The translations under genes and the position numbers were made by a program. This document shows, piece by piece, positions 14,693 through 21,068 of a DNA stretch of 21,176 bases. The notes beneath the pieces were generated by a model. It saw only the letters and a program-made list of their open reading frames with translations. It was not told the origin of the DNA and searched no databases. This DNA comes from a virus. Each line of letters opens with the position of its first letter. The first letter of the stretch is position 1. The stretch is taken from positions 1 through 21,176 of the IMG/VR virus record IMGVR_UViG_3300034101_002656. The stretch is one strand, 5' to 3'.

Positions 14693-15058
14693 ATGGGCGT
14701 GTTCATTGACGACAACTGCGACCTGCCGCTGTTCGCGGCGCGGCCCGAGCCGAGGATCGAACTGCCCATACGCTGCGCCGTCTCGAAGGAACTGCGCGTG
14801 CGGGCTGGCTCGCAGCGATGGGAACTCCTTCGCCAGTACGTCGAGCACGGCCCGCTCACCAACGAGCAGGCGGGCGATCTCTCGGGCCTGAGCGACCGCA
14901 AGGGCTGCTGCTACTGGAAGCGGTGCGGCGAGCTCCTCGAGCACGGCTACATCGCAGACACGGGCGAGCAGCGCCGCAGCCAGGCTGGCGAGATGCAGCG
15001 GATTTGCCGCGTGACGGATAAGGGGTTGGAGGCGATTCAGCAAGGAGGCGCGGCATGA
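14693..15058 (+). CDS. Winged-helix-like DNA-binding protein
   Basis: 121 residues from ATG 14693, with GGAGGG (14678-14683) nine bases upstream; ATG 14645 is in frame but lacks a site. Residues 40-115 follow a winged-helix pattern: QRWELLRQYVEHGPLTNEQA, GDLSGLSD, CYWKRCGELLEHGYI, then a wing with ICRVTDKGLEAIQQ. It probably binds DNA as a regulator or replication accessory. The 106-base gap before it holds an A-rich stretch (14611-14621) flanked by CTGGCC and GGCCAG but no convincing promoter. Overlaps the HNH gene by four bases. Confidence 0.65.
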   Translation: MGVFIDDNCDLPLFAARPEPRIELPIRCAVSKELRVRAGSQRWELLRQYVEHGPLTNEQAGDLSGLSDRKGCCYWKRCGELLEHGYIADTGEQRRSQAGEMQRICRVTDKGLEAIQQGGAA

Positions 15059-15528
15059 AGACGGCATGGCGACAGGACAGGGCCGAGCGGTTCCGCATCC
15101 TGCACCGCGACAGGTTCACTTGCAGGTATTGCGCTGCAATGCCCGGCTCTGAGTTTTTGGAAGTCGATCATCTCGTTCCACGGTCGCGCGGAGGAAGTGA
15201 CCACGCGGAGAACTTTGTAACGGCTTGCAAGACGTGCAATGGCCGCAAGTCTGACTCAATCGTTTTCCCGCACGACCTAATTGAGCGTCAAGAAGATGAC
15301 GGGTGGTTCGTGCATAAAACTTTTGGCGAATGGCGAATCTGCTTTTCTGCTCAGTGCATTGGGATAGACAACGATTTTGGCTACGGGTTTATCGAACCCG
15401 ATTGCTGGCCAGATAAGTACTGGTGGGCTGGCCTTTTTGAAAAGGCATGGCCGGATGTTCGCGTGCATGACTTGCACGCAGCAGCAGAGTATTTCAGGCG
15501 ATTAGTGAATGTGCGGCCCTTGAGGTAG
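15055..15528 (+). CDS. HNH endonuclease
   Basis: 157 residues from ATG 15055 (overlap with upstream stop TGA). The N-terminal half is a full HNH nuclease: CRYC (residues 23-26), VDHLVPRSRGGSDHAENFV (about 38-56) and CKTCNGRK, giving the two zinc CxxC knuckles, the catalytic His of DH and the later H and N. The C-terminal half is aromatic-rich (WWAGLFEKAWPDVRVHD) and unassigned. The gene is visibly more A+T-rich than its neighbours, as is the start of the next gene. Possibly a homing-type or phage-competition nuclease; a role in packaging is less likely because no terminase is near. Confidence 0.85.
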   Translation: MKTAWRQDRAERFRILHRDRFTCRYCAAMPGSEFLEVDHLVPRSRGGSDHAENFVTACKTCNGRKSDSIVFPHDLIERQEDDGWFVHKTFGEWRICFSAQCIGIDNDFGYGFIEPDCWPDKYWWAGLFEKAWPDVRVHDLHAAAEYFRRLVNVRPLR

Positions 15529-15576
15529 GCACGAAGCCGCTTCGACGCGGCGGGGCGGAATGGAAAGGAATCCACT

Positions 15577-16353
15577 ATGGCTAAGTCACCCGGCTTCTGG
15601 TTCTTCACTGGCGACTGGATGAAAGATCCAGAGCTCAGGTTTTGCTCGCTTTTTGCTAGAGGTTTGCTTGTCGATTTGCTTTGCATCTTGTTTGAAGCAA
15701 ACGAGCAGGGATACGCAAGCAACCCTGACGGCTCGGCCCGAACCGACGAGCAGATCGTGGATGCCGTTTCTGGCGGCGGGCGCGATGAAAAACTCGCCGC
15801 GCTGGCCGAATTGGAGAAAAGTGGCGTTCTTTCCCGCGATTCTCGCGGTGTTTTGTTCAGTCGCCGCATTTCCCGGCTGGCCGAACTGAGCGAAACCCGC
15901 AAGCAAAACGGAAGCAAAGGGGGTAGCAAAACTCAAGCAAAGCCCAAGCAAACCGACAAGCAAAACAGGGGGGTTTCGGTTTCGGTTTCGGATTCTGTTT
16001 CGGATTCGTTCTTAAAAGAAACACACACACACACAGGCCCAGGCGGCTCTCGCGAGGACGGCTGGGCAGAAGACGAGTGGCAACGCTTCCTCGCCAAGTG
16101 GAACGCCACCGAGAGGGCCGCCCGCTGGCCCGGCTTCATGGCACCGGATGGCTGGGTTCAGAACGCCAGTTACCCGTCGTGGCTGGAGAAGGCCCATCAC
16201 GCGATGGATCGCCTGCCCCGCTGCGAGTTCTTCGACCAGCCGCTCGCCGTCACTCGGTTCTTTGAGTACGTCGATCGCATCTTGGCCGGTGAGTTTGACA
16301 ACGCGAAGAAAGATCGAGTCAGGACACGTCAACCAGTAGGAGGGAACCTGTGA
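15577..16353 (+). CDS. Replication initiator, lambda O-like organisation
   Basis: 258 residues, ATG 15577 after AAAGGA (15564-15569). Residues 1-107 are a compact domain (FWFFTGDWMKDPELRF, LFARGLLVDLLCILFEANE, IVDAVSGGG, LAALAELEKSGVLSRD, GVLFSRRISR) resembling the winged-helix N-terminal domain of phage replication initiators. Residues 108-153 are a Lys/Gln/Ser-rich linker whose DNA carries repeated words (candidate origin). Residues 155-258 form a helical C-terminal domain (WQRFLAKWNATERAARWPGF) probably for helicase-loader contact. Composition changes from A+T-richer to G+C-rich at about 16036. The next gene overlaps by four bases and could be the loader. Confidence 0.75.
   Translation: MAKSPGFWFFTGDWMKDPELRFCSLFARGLLVDLLCILFEANEQGYASNPDGSARTDEQIVDAVSGGGRDEKLAALAELEKSGVLSRDSRGVLFSRRISRLAELSETRKQNGSKGGSKTQAKPKQTDKQNRGVSVSVSDSVSDSFLKETHTHTGPGGSREDGWAEDEWQRFLAKWNATERAARWPGFMAPDGWVQNASYPSWLEKAHHAMDRLPRCEFFDQPLAVTRFFEYVDRILAGEFDNAKKDRVRTRQPVGGNL
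15901..16035. other. Candidate replication origin inside the initiator gene
   Basis: Six copies of (A/T)AGCAAA start at 15901, 15912, 15924, 15935, 15946 and 15958, spaced 11-12-11-11-12 bases, about one helical turn. They fall in all three codon phases, so the repeat is kept at DNA level. Six tandem hexamers follow (15974-16009: TTTCGG three times, ATTCTG, TTTCGG, ATTCGT), then TTCTTAAAAGAA (16009-16020) and (AC)7 (16021-16034), a likely easily melted tract. Layout equals lambda ori within O: iterons then A+T-rich DNA. Confidence 0.75.
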
Positions 16354-16859
16354 GAACCTGGGAAGACAACAAGACCGCCATCAACCAACTCTGGCCGATG
16401 GTGCAGTTCACGGAGGAGGAGAAGCGTCTCTGGCGCGAAGACCTCAGCAACCTCGACCAGGACGTGCTCTACGACGCGATCCGCAACGTGAAGCGCGGGC
16501 ACGACACGCTTTACCCGCAGTTGAAGTGGATGCTCGACGGCTACCGCGAGTTGTTCTCGCTTAAGCGTCGGGCGCTCCGGCAGACCGGCGAGAAGCACAA
16601 GAAGCTCGACCTAAACATCTCGGCCGACGAGGACAAGAGGCTGGCCAGCGACTTCATCGCCGTGATCGACGCCGCATCGCCCGACCAATACGAGTCCATC
16701 GAAAACATGGTGCTCGACAAGCTGCCCCGCATGCACGCTGCCACGGCCCTACGGGTCTTGATGTACGCGAAGAAGCGACTGCTCGGACAAGAAGCCCTCT
16801 TCGGGCGAGTGACCGCAGACGGAGACATCTCACCCATTTCTTTTGGAGCCATCAAATGA
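16350..16859 (+). CDS. Putative helicase loader / replication accessory protein
   Basis: 169 residues, GTG 16350 overlapping the initiator stop (GTGA), with AGGAGGGAA just upstream. N-terminal 70 residues read WEDNKTAINQLWPMVQFT, EEKRLWREDLSNLDQDVLYD and LYPQLKWMLDGYREL, like the small helical N-terminal domain of G39P-type phage helicase loaders, which place a short helical bundle ahead of a flexible tail. Residues 90-150 are another helical stretch ending RVLMYAKKRLLGQEAL. Position after an O-like initiator is that of lambda P. Assignment is by synteny and pattern. Confidence 0.55.
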   Translation: MRTWEDNKTAINQLWPMVQFTEEEKRLWREDLSNLDQDVLYDAIRNVKRGHDTLYPQLKWMLDGYRELFSLKRRALRQTGEKHKKLDLNISADEDKRLASDFIAVIDAASPDQYESIENMVLDKLPRMHAATALRVLMYAKKRLLGQEALFGRVTADGDISPISFGAIK

Positions 16860-17110
16860 CCGAAACAGCAACCGCCACCGCCACCGAACGCCCCCAGCTG
16901 ACCGACCGCCAGCGTGAAGTCTTTGAGTACATCACCGACTTCCGCGACCGCAACGGCTACTGCGTGGCCATTGACGACATCGCCAACCACTTCGGGATTC
17001 ACAAGAACGCCGTGGTGAATCACGTCTGGTCTCTGCGCCGCAAGGGCTGGGTGCAGTGGCAGCCCGGCCAGGCCCGCACCCTTCGCCCGGTGGAGGTGGC
17101 CAATGGCTGA
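16856..17110 (+). CDS. Stand-alone LexA-type DNA-binding domain
   Basis: 84 residues, ATG 16856 overlapping the upstream stop. After a Thr/Ala-rich leader, residues 15-78 align by eye to the LexA N-terminal winged helix: LTDRQREVFEYITDFRDRNG, then IANHFGIHKNAVVNHVWSLR, RKGWVQ and GQARTLRPVE, with conserved LT-RQ-EVF, IA, RKG and R-R positions. The protein stops where LexA would continue into the cleavage site and Ser/Lys protease domain, so it cannot self-cleave. It may regulate early genes or compete at host SOS boxes; the target is not known. Confidence 0.8.
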   Translation: MTETATATATERPQLTDRQREVFEYITDFRDRNGYCVAIDDIANHFGIHKNAVVNHVWSLRRKGWVQWQPGQARTLRPVEVANG

Positions 17111-17297
17111 CAACCCGTACTTGCCCCCGGCTCCCGTCGTGCTCGTGCAGATGCTCCGAATCCAGATGTGGAAAGACGACATCGACGACGACAGCAGGAA
17201 GTTTCACGAGTGGAGCGCCGACACCATTGAAGATCTTTGCAATCGTTTGGTGCGGGTAGCCAAGAAGCTCGAAGCCCTGGAGGCCGCCCACTCATGA
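17103..17297 (+). CDS. Small helical protein, unknown
   Basis: 64 residues, ATG 17103 with GGTGGAGGTGG just upstream, overlapping the previous gene by eight bases. Helical and charged: VLVQMLRIQMWKDDID, FHEWSADTIEDLCNRLVRVA, KKLEALEAAHS. No family recognised; it lies within the replication operon between a LexA-like protein and the clamp. Confidence 0.6.
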   Translation: MADNPYLPPAPVVLVQMLRIQMWKDDIDDDSRKFHEWSADTIEDLCNRLVRVAKKLEALEAAHS

Positions 17298-17575
17298 CGC
17301 TCTCCGATCTTGTCCTTGTCTCGGCAGGAATCGCGGCCAACGCGGCCACGTTCTGCTTGGGCATTTTGGTTGGTTGCTCTTTAACTCGAAAGGATTCCCA
17401 TGACCGCAACAGCAACGAAGCCACGGAAGGCTCAGTCTCGCGCCAGTGGCATCTCCCTCCCCATAGCAACGCTCCGTGCCGCCCTGGCTGCGGTTCGGGC
17501 CGCTGTTCCAAGCCGAAGCCCGAAGCCGATCCTGTTGAACGTTTTGCTGGCCAACGGCGGGATCACGGCGAGTGA
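17294..17575 (+). CDS. Small predicted membrane protein overlapping the clamp gene
   Basis: 93 residues from ATG 17294, which overlaps the preceding stop (ATGA). Residues 5-28 form one clear hydrophobic span (LVLVSAGIAANAATFCLGIL). The first 35 codons lie in otherwise free sequence before the clamp start at 17400; the last 58 codons run through the clamp gene in another frame and look like low-complexity shadow (Cys, Pro, Arg). The start context and hydrophobic span suggest a real small membrane protein, but the C-terminal part is doubtful. Confidence 0.4.
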   Translation: MTLSDLVLVSAGIAANAATFCLGILVGCSLTRKDSHDRNSNEATEGSVSRQWHLPPHSNAPCRPGCGSGRCSKPKPEADPVERFAGQRRDHGE

Positions 17576-18515
17576 TCTGGAACTCCAGGTGTCGGCCGAG
17601 GTGCCGTACACCGACGCTCCGCTGTTGCTCCCGTTCGCCCGCTTGCAGGCGATCCTCGGGGCCGCCTCGGGCGACGAGGTGACGCTGGCCCCAGGCGACA
17701 CGTCTTGCATCGTGAGCGTGGGCGGCGGCACTTGGACGCTGCCCACGGAGGATGCGGCGGAGTTCCCCCGGTGGGAAACTCCCACCGTGAAGCCGATCTG
17801 CCGCATCCCGGCCGACCAGTTCGTGCGGGCCGTGAAGGCGGTGGCCTACGCCACGGACACCGATTCGAGCCGGTTCGCCCTCGGGGCGGTGCTCGTCGAG
17901 GTGAAGGATGGCACGGTGACGCTGGTGGGCACGGACGGGCGGCGGCTCTCGTCCTACGGGATCGAGGTGGACCAGGCCGTGGACGACTCCACGACGCTGA
18001 TCCCGGCGCGGGCGATCCTGACCATCAGCAGCATCGCCTCGCACAGCGAGGGGGCGGTGCAGTTGGAGGCCACCGACCGCGAGGTGGTGGCGACCATCGA
18101 CGGCACGGTGGTGACGGCCCGGCTCGTCGAGGGACGCTTCCCCAGGTGGCGTGACGTGATCCCCGAGCGGGACGCGAAGGCCACGCTCGTGAACGGGGCC
18201 GAGCTGCTGGCGGCGACGCGGCAGGCGGCCATCGTGACGAGTGAGCAGTCGAAGGGTGTGACGTTCGCGTTCGTCGAGAACGGCATCCACCTGACCGCTC
18301 AGAGCGCCGAGGCGGGGCAGTCGAGCGTGACGTGCGGTCTGCTGGAAGCGGGCCAGACGGCGAGCGTGGCGCTCGACCCCGGCTTCGTGGTCGAGTTCCT
18401 GCGGGGCGTGGACGAGGCCGAGCCCGTCGAGGTCGAGGCGGTGGACGCCCAGAGTGCCGTGGTCTTCCGGTGCGGCGACTGCACCGGCGTTGTCATGCCG
18501 TTGGCGAAGGACTGA
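17400..18515 (+). CDS. dnaN: DNA polymerase III beta subunit (sliding clamp)
   Basis: 371 residues, ATG 17400 with AAAGGA a few bases upstream; close to the bacterial clamp length of about 366. Three repeated clamp domains can be traced. Domain 1 contains KPILLNVLLANGGITASDLE, YTDAPLLLPFARLQAIL and TEDAAEFPRWE; domain 2 VAYATDTDSSRFALGAVLVE, VGTDGRRLS and LIPARAILTI; domain 3 ATLVNGAELLAATRQAAIVT and the end GVVMPLAKD, close to the MPMRL-type clamp terminus. It forms a dimeric ring that tethers polymerase to DNA. Its place in a phage replication operon after initiator and loader means the phage brings its own processivity factor for the host polymerase or for a phage one outside the window. 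Confidence 0.93.
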   Translation: MTATATKPRKAQSRASGISLPIATLRAALAAVRAAVPSRSPKPILLNVLLANGGITASDLELQVSAEVPYTDAPLLLPFARLQAILGAASGDEVTLAPGDTSCIVSVGGGTWTLPTEDAAEFPRWETPTVKPICRIPADQFVRAVKAVAYATDTDSSRFALGAVLVEVKDGTVTLVGTDGRRLSSYGIEVDQAVDDSTTLIPARAILTISSIASHSEGAVQLEATDREVVATIDGTVVTARLVEGRFPRWRDVIPERDAKATLVNGAELLAATRQAAIVTSEQSKGVTFAFVENGIHLTAQSAEAGQSSVTCGLLEAGQTASVALDPGFVVEFLRGVDEAEPVEVEAVDAQSAVVFRCGDCTGVVMPLAKD

Positions 18516-18751
18516 TGCTCGACACCCTTCGCGAACTTTGGGATGCCGGGGTGCCTGCTGACGTGATCGCAGCGCACCTCGGCATCCGGCGGCAACGGCT
18601 GCACGAACTTCGCCGCGAGCACGGTATACCGGATCGGGTATGCAAGTACCGCAAGCGGATCGTGGACCCGACGCCCGACGAGATCGCAGAGCGGGCGCGG
18701 GAGTGCCGTGAGCGGCACTTCGCCCAGCGACGGGCCGAGCCTGACGCTTGA
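18515..18751 (+). CDS. Small helix-turn-helix protein
   Basis: 78 residues, ATG 18515 sharing its A with the clamp stop (TGATG). Residues 1-40 are a helix-turn-helix: LRELWDAGVPADVIAAHLGI, then RRQRLHELRREHGIPDR, as in sigma region-4-like and resolvase-type recognition helices. Residues 50-78 (DPTPDEIAERARECRERHFA) are a charged helix. It most likely binds DNA; a regulator of later genes is an inference. Confidence 0.7.
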   Translation: MLDTLRELWDAGVPADVIAAHLGIRRQRLHELRREHGIPDRVCKYRKRIVDPTPDEIAERARECRERHFAQRRAEPDA

Positions 18752-18797
18752 CACGGTTGCCATCCTGCGGGGGTTCACTCACTCCAGGAGCAACGCC

Positions 18798-19091
18798 ATG
18801 CGTTTTGCTTTCGTCGTGTTTCTCGCTCTCGCCGCTTCGTGTGCCTACGGACAGACCATCGTGGTGCGCGGCCCGGCTGTGATCTCTGCCCAGGATCACG
18901 CCACGATCATCGCCCGGCGTGGGGCGCTGGTGCATTCCCAGTGCAGCCAGACCGAGGGCATCGGCATGGGCAGCACGCCCGAGGCCGCGAGAAGGAACTG
19001 CTGCTACTTCGGCAAACGGGTCATCGTCGAGGAAGGCGTGGCCTACTCGCCGGTTACGCGCCGCTGGTACGCCGTCATCCGCTACAGGTGA
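18798..19091 (+). CDS. Small secreted or periplasmic protein
   Basis: 97 residues from ATG 18798, with AGGAG (18786-18790) seven bases upstream; the longer frame from 18708 overlaps the previous gene. Residues 1-19 are a signal peptide (MRFAFVVFLALAASCAYG) with a likely cut after AYG. The mature part (TIVVRGPAVISAQDHATIIA) is beta-patterned and has three Cys (CSQ, NCCYF). Export in a phage early region may point to superinfection exclusion or host envelope change, but no family is recognised. Confidence 0.7.
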   Translation: MRFAFVVFLALAASCAYGQTIVVRGPAVISAQDHATIIARRGALVHSQCSQTEGIGMGSTPEAARRNCCYFGKRVIVEEGVAYSPVTRRWYAVIRYR

Positions 19092-19094
19092 CCA

Positions 19095-19244
19095 ATGGCC
19101 CCCTGGCTCATCGCCCTGACGGGCGGCATCTATCTCGTGGTGGCGGCCGACCTGGCCCTGCACAACAAGCCGGGCCTCGCGCTCGCCTACCTCGGGTACA
19201 GTTTTGCAAACGTGGGTTTGTACCTCGCTGCGAGGTCACCTTGA
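19095..19244 (+). CDS. Very small two-span membrane protein
   Basis: 49 residues, ATG 19095 three bases after the previous stop, stop TGA 19242-19244. It reads MAPWLIALTGGIYLVVAADL, then a short ALHNKPG loop, then ALAYLGYSFANVGLYLAARS: two hydrophobic spans. The downstream RusA gene starts inside its stop (TTGA), which couples the two and supports reality. Function unknown; small phage membrane proteins of this shape occur beside replication genes. Confidence 0.7.
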   Translation: MAPWLIALTGGIYLVVAADLALHNKPGLALAYLGYSFANVGLYLAARSP

Positions 19245-19648
19245 ACCCGCTGACGTTCTCAGTACCGGGCGATCCCGTCCCGCAGCCGAGGCCGCGCGTC
19301 TCGACTCGTGGCGGGTTCGCACGGGCGTATGTGCCGGGCAAGCACCCAGTGCATGCGTACCGGGCATCCATCGCAGCGGCGGCCGTCGAGGCCGGGGCAA
19401 CGCCGACAACCACGGAGCCGCTGACCGTGATACTGGATCTGGTGTTTGCCCGCCCGGCCTCGCACCTGACCAAGAAGGGACTGCGGAAGGGGGCACCGGC
19501 CCTGCCCCGCTGCGACGTGGACAACGCCGCGAAGGCGTGCCTCGACGCCTTGAACGGCGTGGCGTTCGAGGACGACTCGCAAGTGGCGAAGCTCGTGGTG
19601 GAGAAGTCTTACGGCCAGGAGGCGCGGACGACCGTGCGAATCCAATGA
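19241..19648 (+). CDS. rusA: RusA-type Holliday junction resolvase
   Basis: 135 residues from TTG 19241, overlapping the stop of the small membrane gene, with GAGG at 19232-19235; no ATG lies near in frame. N-terminus LTFSVPGDPVPQPRPRVS is the RusA opening strand with the QxRPR motif. The catalytic region CDVDNAAKACLDALNGVAFE is followed by DDSQVAKLVVEKSYG, giving the conserved acidic D-x-D and later D needed for Mg2+-dependent cleavage. It would resolve junctions made by RecT annealing and branched replication before packaging. It overlaps the methyltransferase gene by four bases. Confidence 0.93.
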   Translation: MNPLTFSVPGDPVPQPRPRVSTRGGFARAYVPGKHPVHAYRASIAAAAVEAGATPTTTEPLTVILDLVFARPASHLTKKGLRKGAPALPRCDVDNAAKACLDALNGVAFEDDSQVAKLVVEKSYGQEARTTVRIQ

Positions 19649-20172
19649 GCAACCAAAGCCTTTACGATTTTCTGTCGGGCCACTGCCACGAGAACACGGT
19701 GCGGTCTTACCTTGAGATCGGCACCCGTGACGGCGGCAGCCTGCGGGTGGTTGTGGAGAACGCCCCGGCCTTGGAGTCGATCGTTTGCGCCGACACATGG
19801 GGCGGCGAGTGGGGCGGCTCCTCGCGCGGCTCGCACGAACACATCGACCGGCTGCTGGCCGGGATGCTCTACACGGGCGAGGTGCGATACCTCGACGGCG
19901 ACTCGAAAGAGACGATCCCGACGCTGGCCCAGCAGTTCGATCTGATCCTCGTGGACGGCGACCACTCCTACGAGGGCGGCCTGGCCGATCTGCGAAACGT
20001 GTGGCCGCTTTGCCGACCCGGCGGCTGCGTTGCGTTTCACGATATCACGCATCCGGCGCATCCCTACCTGCTGACTGCGTTCGACGAGTGGGTGGAAGAG
20101 AGGCGGCCCGAGATTGCCGTCTGGCGACAGGTGCTCGAACCATACGGCGTGGCCGTGGCGGTGAAGCGATGA
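19645..20172 (+). CDS. Class I SAM-dependent methyltransferase
   Basis: 175 residues, ATG 19645 overlapping the rusA stop. Motif I YLEIGTRDGGSL (residues 27-38) binds SAM; ESIVCADTWGG follows as the acidic loop; DLILVDGDHSYEGGLADL and CRPGGCVAFHDITHP match the Methyltransf_24 group, which acts on small molecules, sugars or glycans rather than DNA. No DPPY/NPPY motif is seen, so this is not a typical adenine methylase. The next gene is a glycosyltransferase overlapping by four bases, so the pair may build or decorate a methylated sugar. Confidence 0.85.
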   Translation: MSNQSLYDFLSGHCHENTVRSYLEIGTRDGGSLRVVVENAPALESIVCADTWGGEWGGSSRGSHEHIDRLLAGMLYTGEVRYLDGDSKETIPTLAQQFDLILVDGDHSYEGGLADLRNVWPLCRPGGCVAFHDITHPAHPYLLTAFDEWVEERRPEIAVWRQVLEPYGVAVAVKR

Positions 20173-21068
20173 AGATCCCCGAGCACTTGGTCTATCCGCT
20201 GGAGCCGTTCGCGGCCGACTACCTGCGGCTTGCCGAGGCGGGCGAGTCGATCCTGAAAGACTCGTCGGTGGTCTTCGTGGGCCTGGCTCGCAACTGCGGG
20301 CCGCACCTGCGGAACAACCTCCTGCGGCTAGAGCAGCTGGTTGAGTCGTGCGGCTCGTGGGCCTTGCACGTTGAAAGCAACGACAACACCGACGACACGG
20401 TGGAGGTGCTCGAGACGTTTTGCGCTGCTCACCGGCAGGCGTCTTTCCGAGATCGCACGCTGGGCCGCGAGCACTACGGGGCCGAGTTCGCGGGACGCCG
20501 CACGATCGCGCTGGCTGAGTACCGGACCGCTTGCCAAGAGTGGGTCCGCAAGCACCACGCCAACGCCGACTTCGTGGTGGTCGTGGATTGGGATGCGTGG
20601 GGCGGATGGTCACACTCGGGCTTCCTGCATGGCGTGGGGGCGCTGGCCGACACGCCCGACGCCTACGGCATGGCGAGCGTGTCGCTCATCGAATACCCAG
20701 TGATGTCGATGGGCGAAGACAAGCAGCCGAAGCTCGTGCGCGGTTTTGTTCACTACGATGCATGGTGCCTAAGACTTAATTCCGCGTTCGACGACTACAC
20801 GGCCGGGCTCGGCGGCTGGAAGCACCAGTGGCTTCCGCCCGTGGGATCGCCGCCGGTGCCCGTCGTGAGCGCCTTCGGCGGCATGGCGATCTACGACACG
20901 TTCGCGTACCTGCGGGGGCACTACGACGGCGAAAAGGACTGCGAGCATGTGCCCTTTCATCGCAGCATCACGGAGCGGACGGGGCAGAAGTTGTATCTCG
21001 ACCCGTCGATGAGAACGGTCATGCACTGGATGGAGCCGACCGATGGCGGGCGTGACGGCGACCATTGA
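20169..21068 (+). CDS. GT-A-type glycosyltransferase
   Basis: 299 residues, ATG 20169 overlapping the methyltransferase stop. VVFVGLARNCGPHLRNNLLR followed by LHVESNDNTDDTVEVLETF resembles the first strand and ExxSxDxT site of GT-A transferases of the Anp1/CAP59 kind. DFVVVVDWDAWGGW (near residues 136-149) supplies the DxD metal and nucleotide-sugar site. There is no signal peptide or membrane span, so the enzyme is cytosolic. The acceptor is unknown: phage DNA, virion protein or host surface sugar. Ends within a 26-base overlap with the next gene. Confidence 0.85.
   Translation: MKIPEHLVYPLEPFAADYLRLAEAGESILKDSSVVFVGLARNCGPHLRNNLLRLEQLVESCGSWALHVESNDNTDDTVEVLETFCAAHRQASFRDRTLGREHYGAEFAGRRTIALAEYRTACQEWVRKHHANADFVVVVDWDAWGGWSHSGFLHGVGALADTPDAYGMASVSLIEYPVMSMGEDKQPKLVRGFVHYDAWCLRLNSAFDDYTAGLGGWKHQWLPPVGSPPVPVVSAFGGMAIYDTFAYLRGHYDGEKDCEHVPFHRSITERTGQKLYLDPSMRTVMHWMEPTDGGRDGDH

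Noticed and set aside
14061-14891. 276-codon + strand frame spanning the recT end and following genes
   Set aside because: Ser/Thr/Arg-rich out-of-frame translation; crosses three better supported genes.
15974-16009. TTTCGG hexamers as a CRISPR-like array
   Set aside because: Units are tandem with no spacers and code a Ser-Val/Ser-Asp run; they fit an origin accessory repeat or low-complexity linker.
18748-18776. TTGACA before the exported-protein gene as a promoter
   Set aside because: No acceptable -10 at 15 to 19 bases (GGGTTC); -35 word alone is not enough.
17292-19163. 623-codon minus-strand open frame opposite dnaN and neighbours
   Set aside because: Antisense of a clear sliding clamp gene; no motif and His/Arg/Gly-rich.
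19204-19644. Upstream extension of the methyltransferase frame
   Set aside because: Overlaps rusA in another frame; methyltransferase homology begins after ATG 19645.
19785-20168. Upstream extension of the glycosyltransferase frame
   Set aside because: Overlaps the methyltransferase gene; Arg-rich shadow, with a coupled ATG at 20169.
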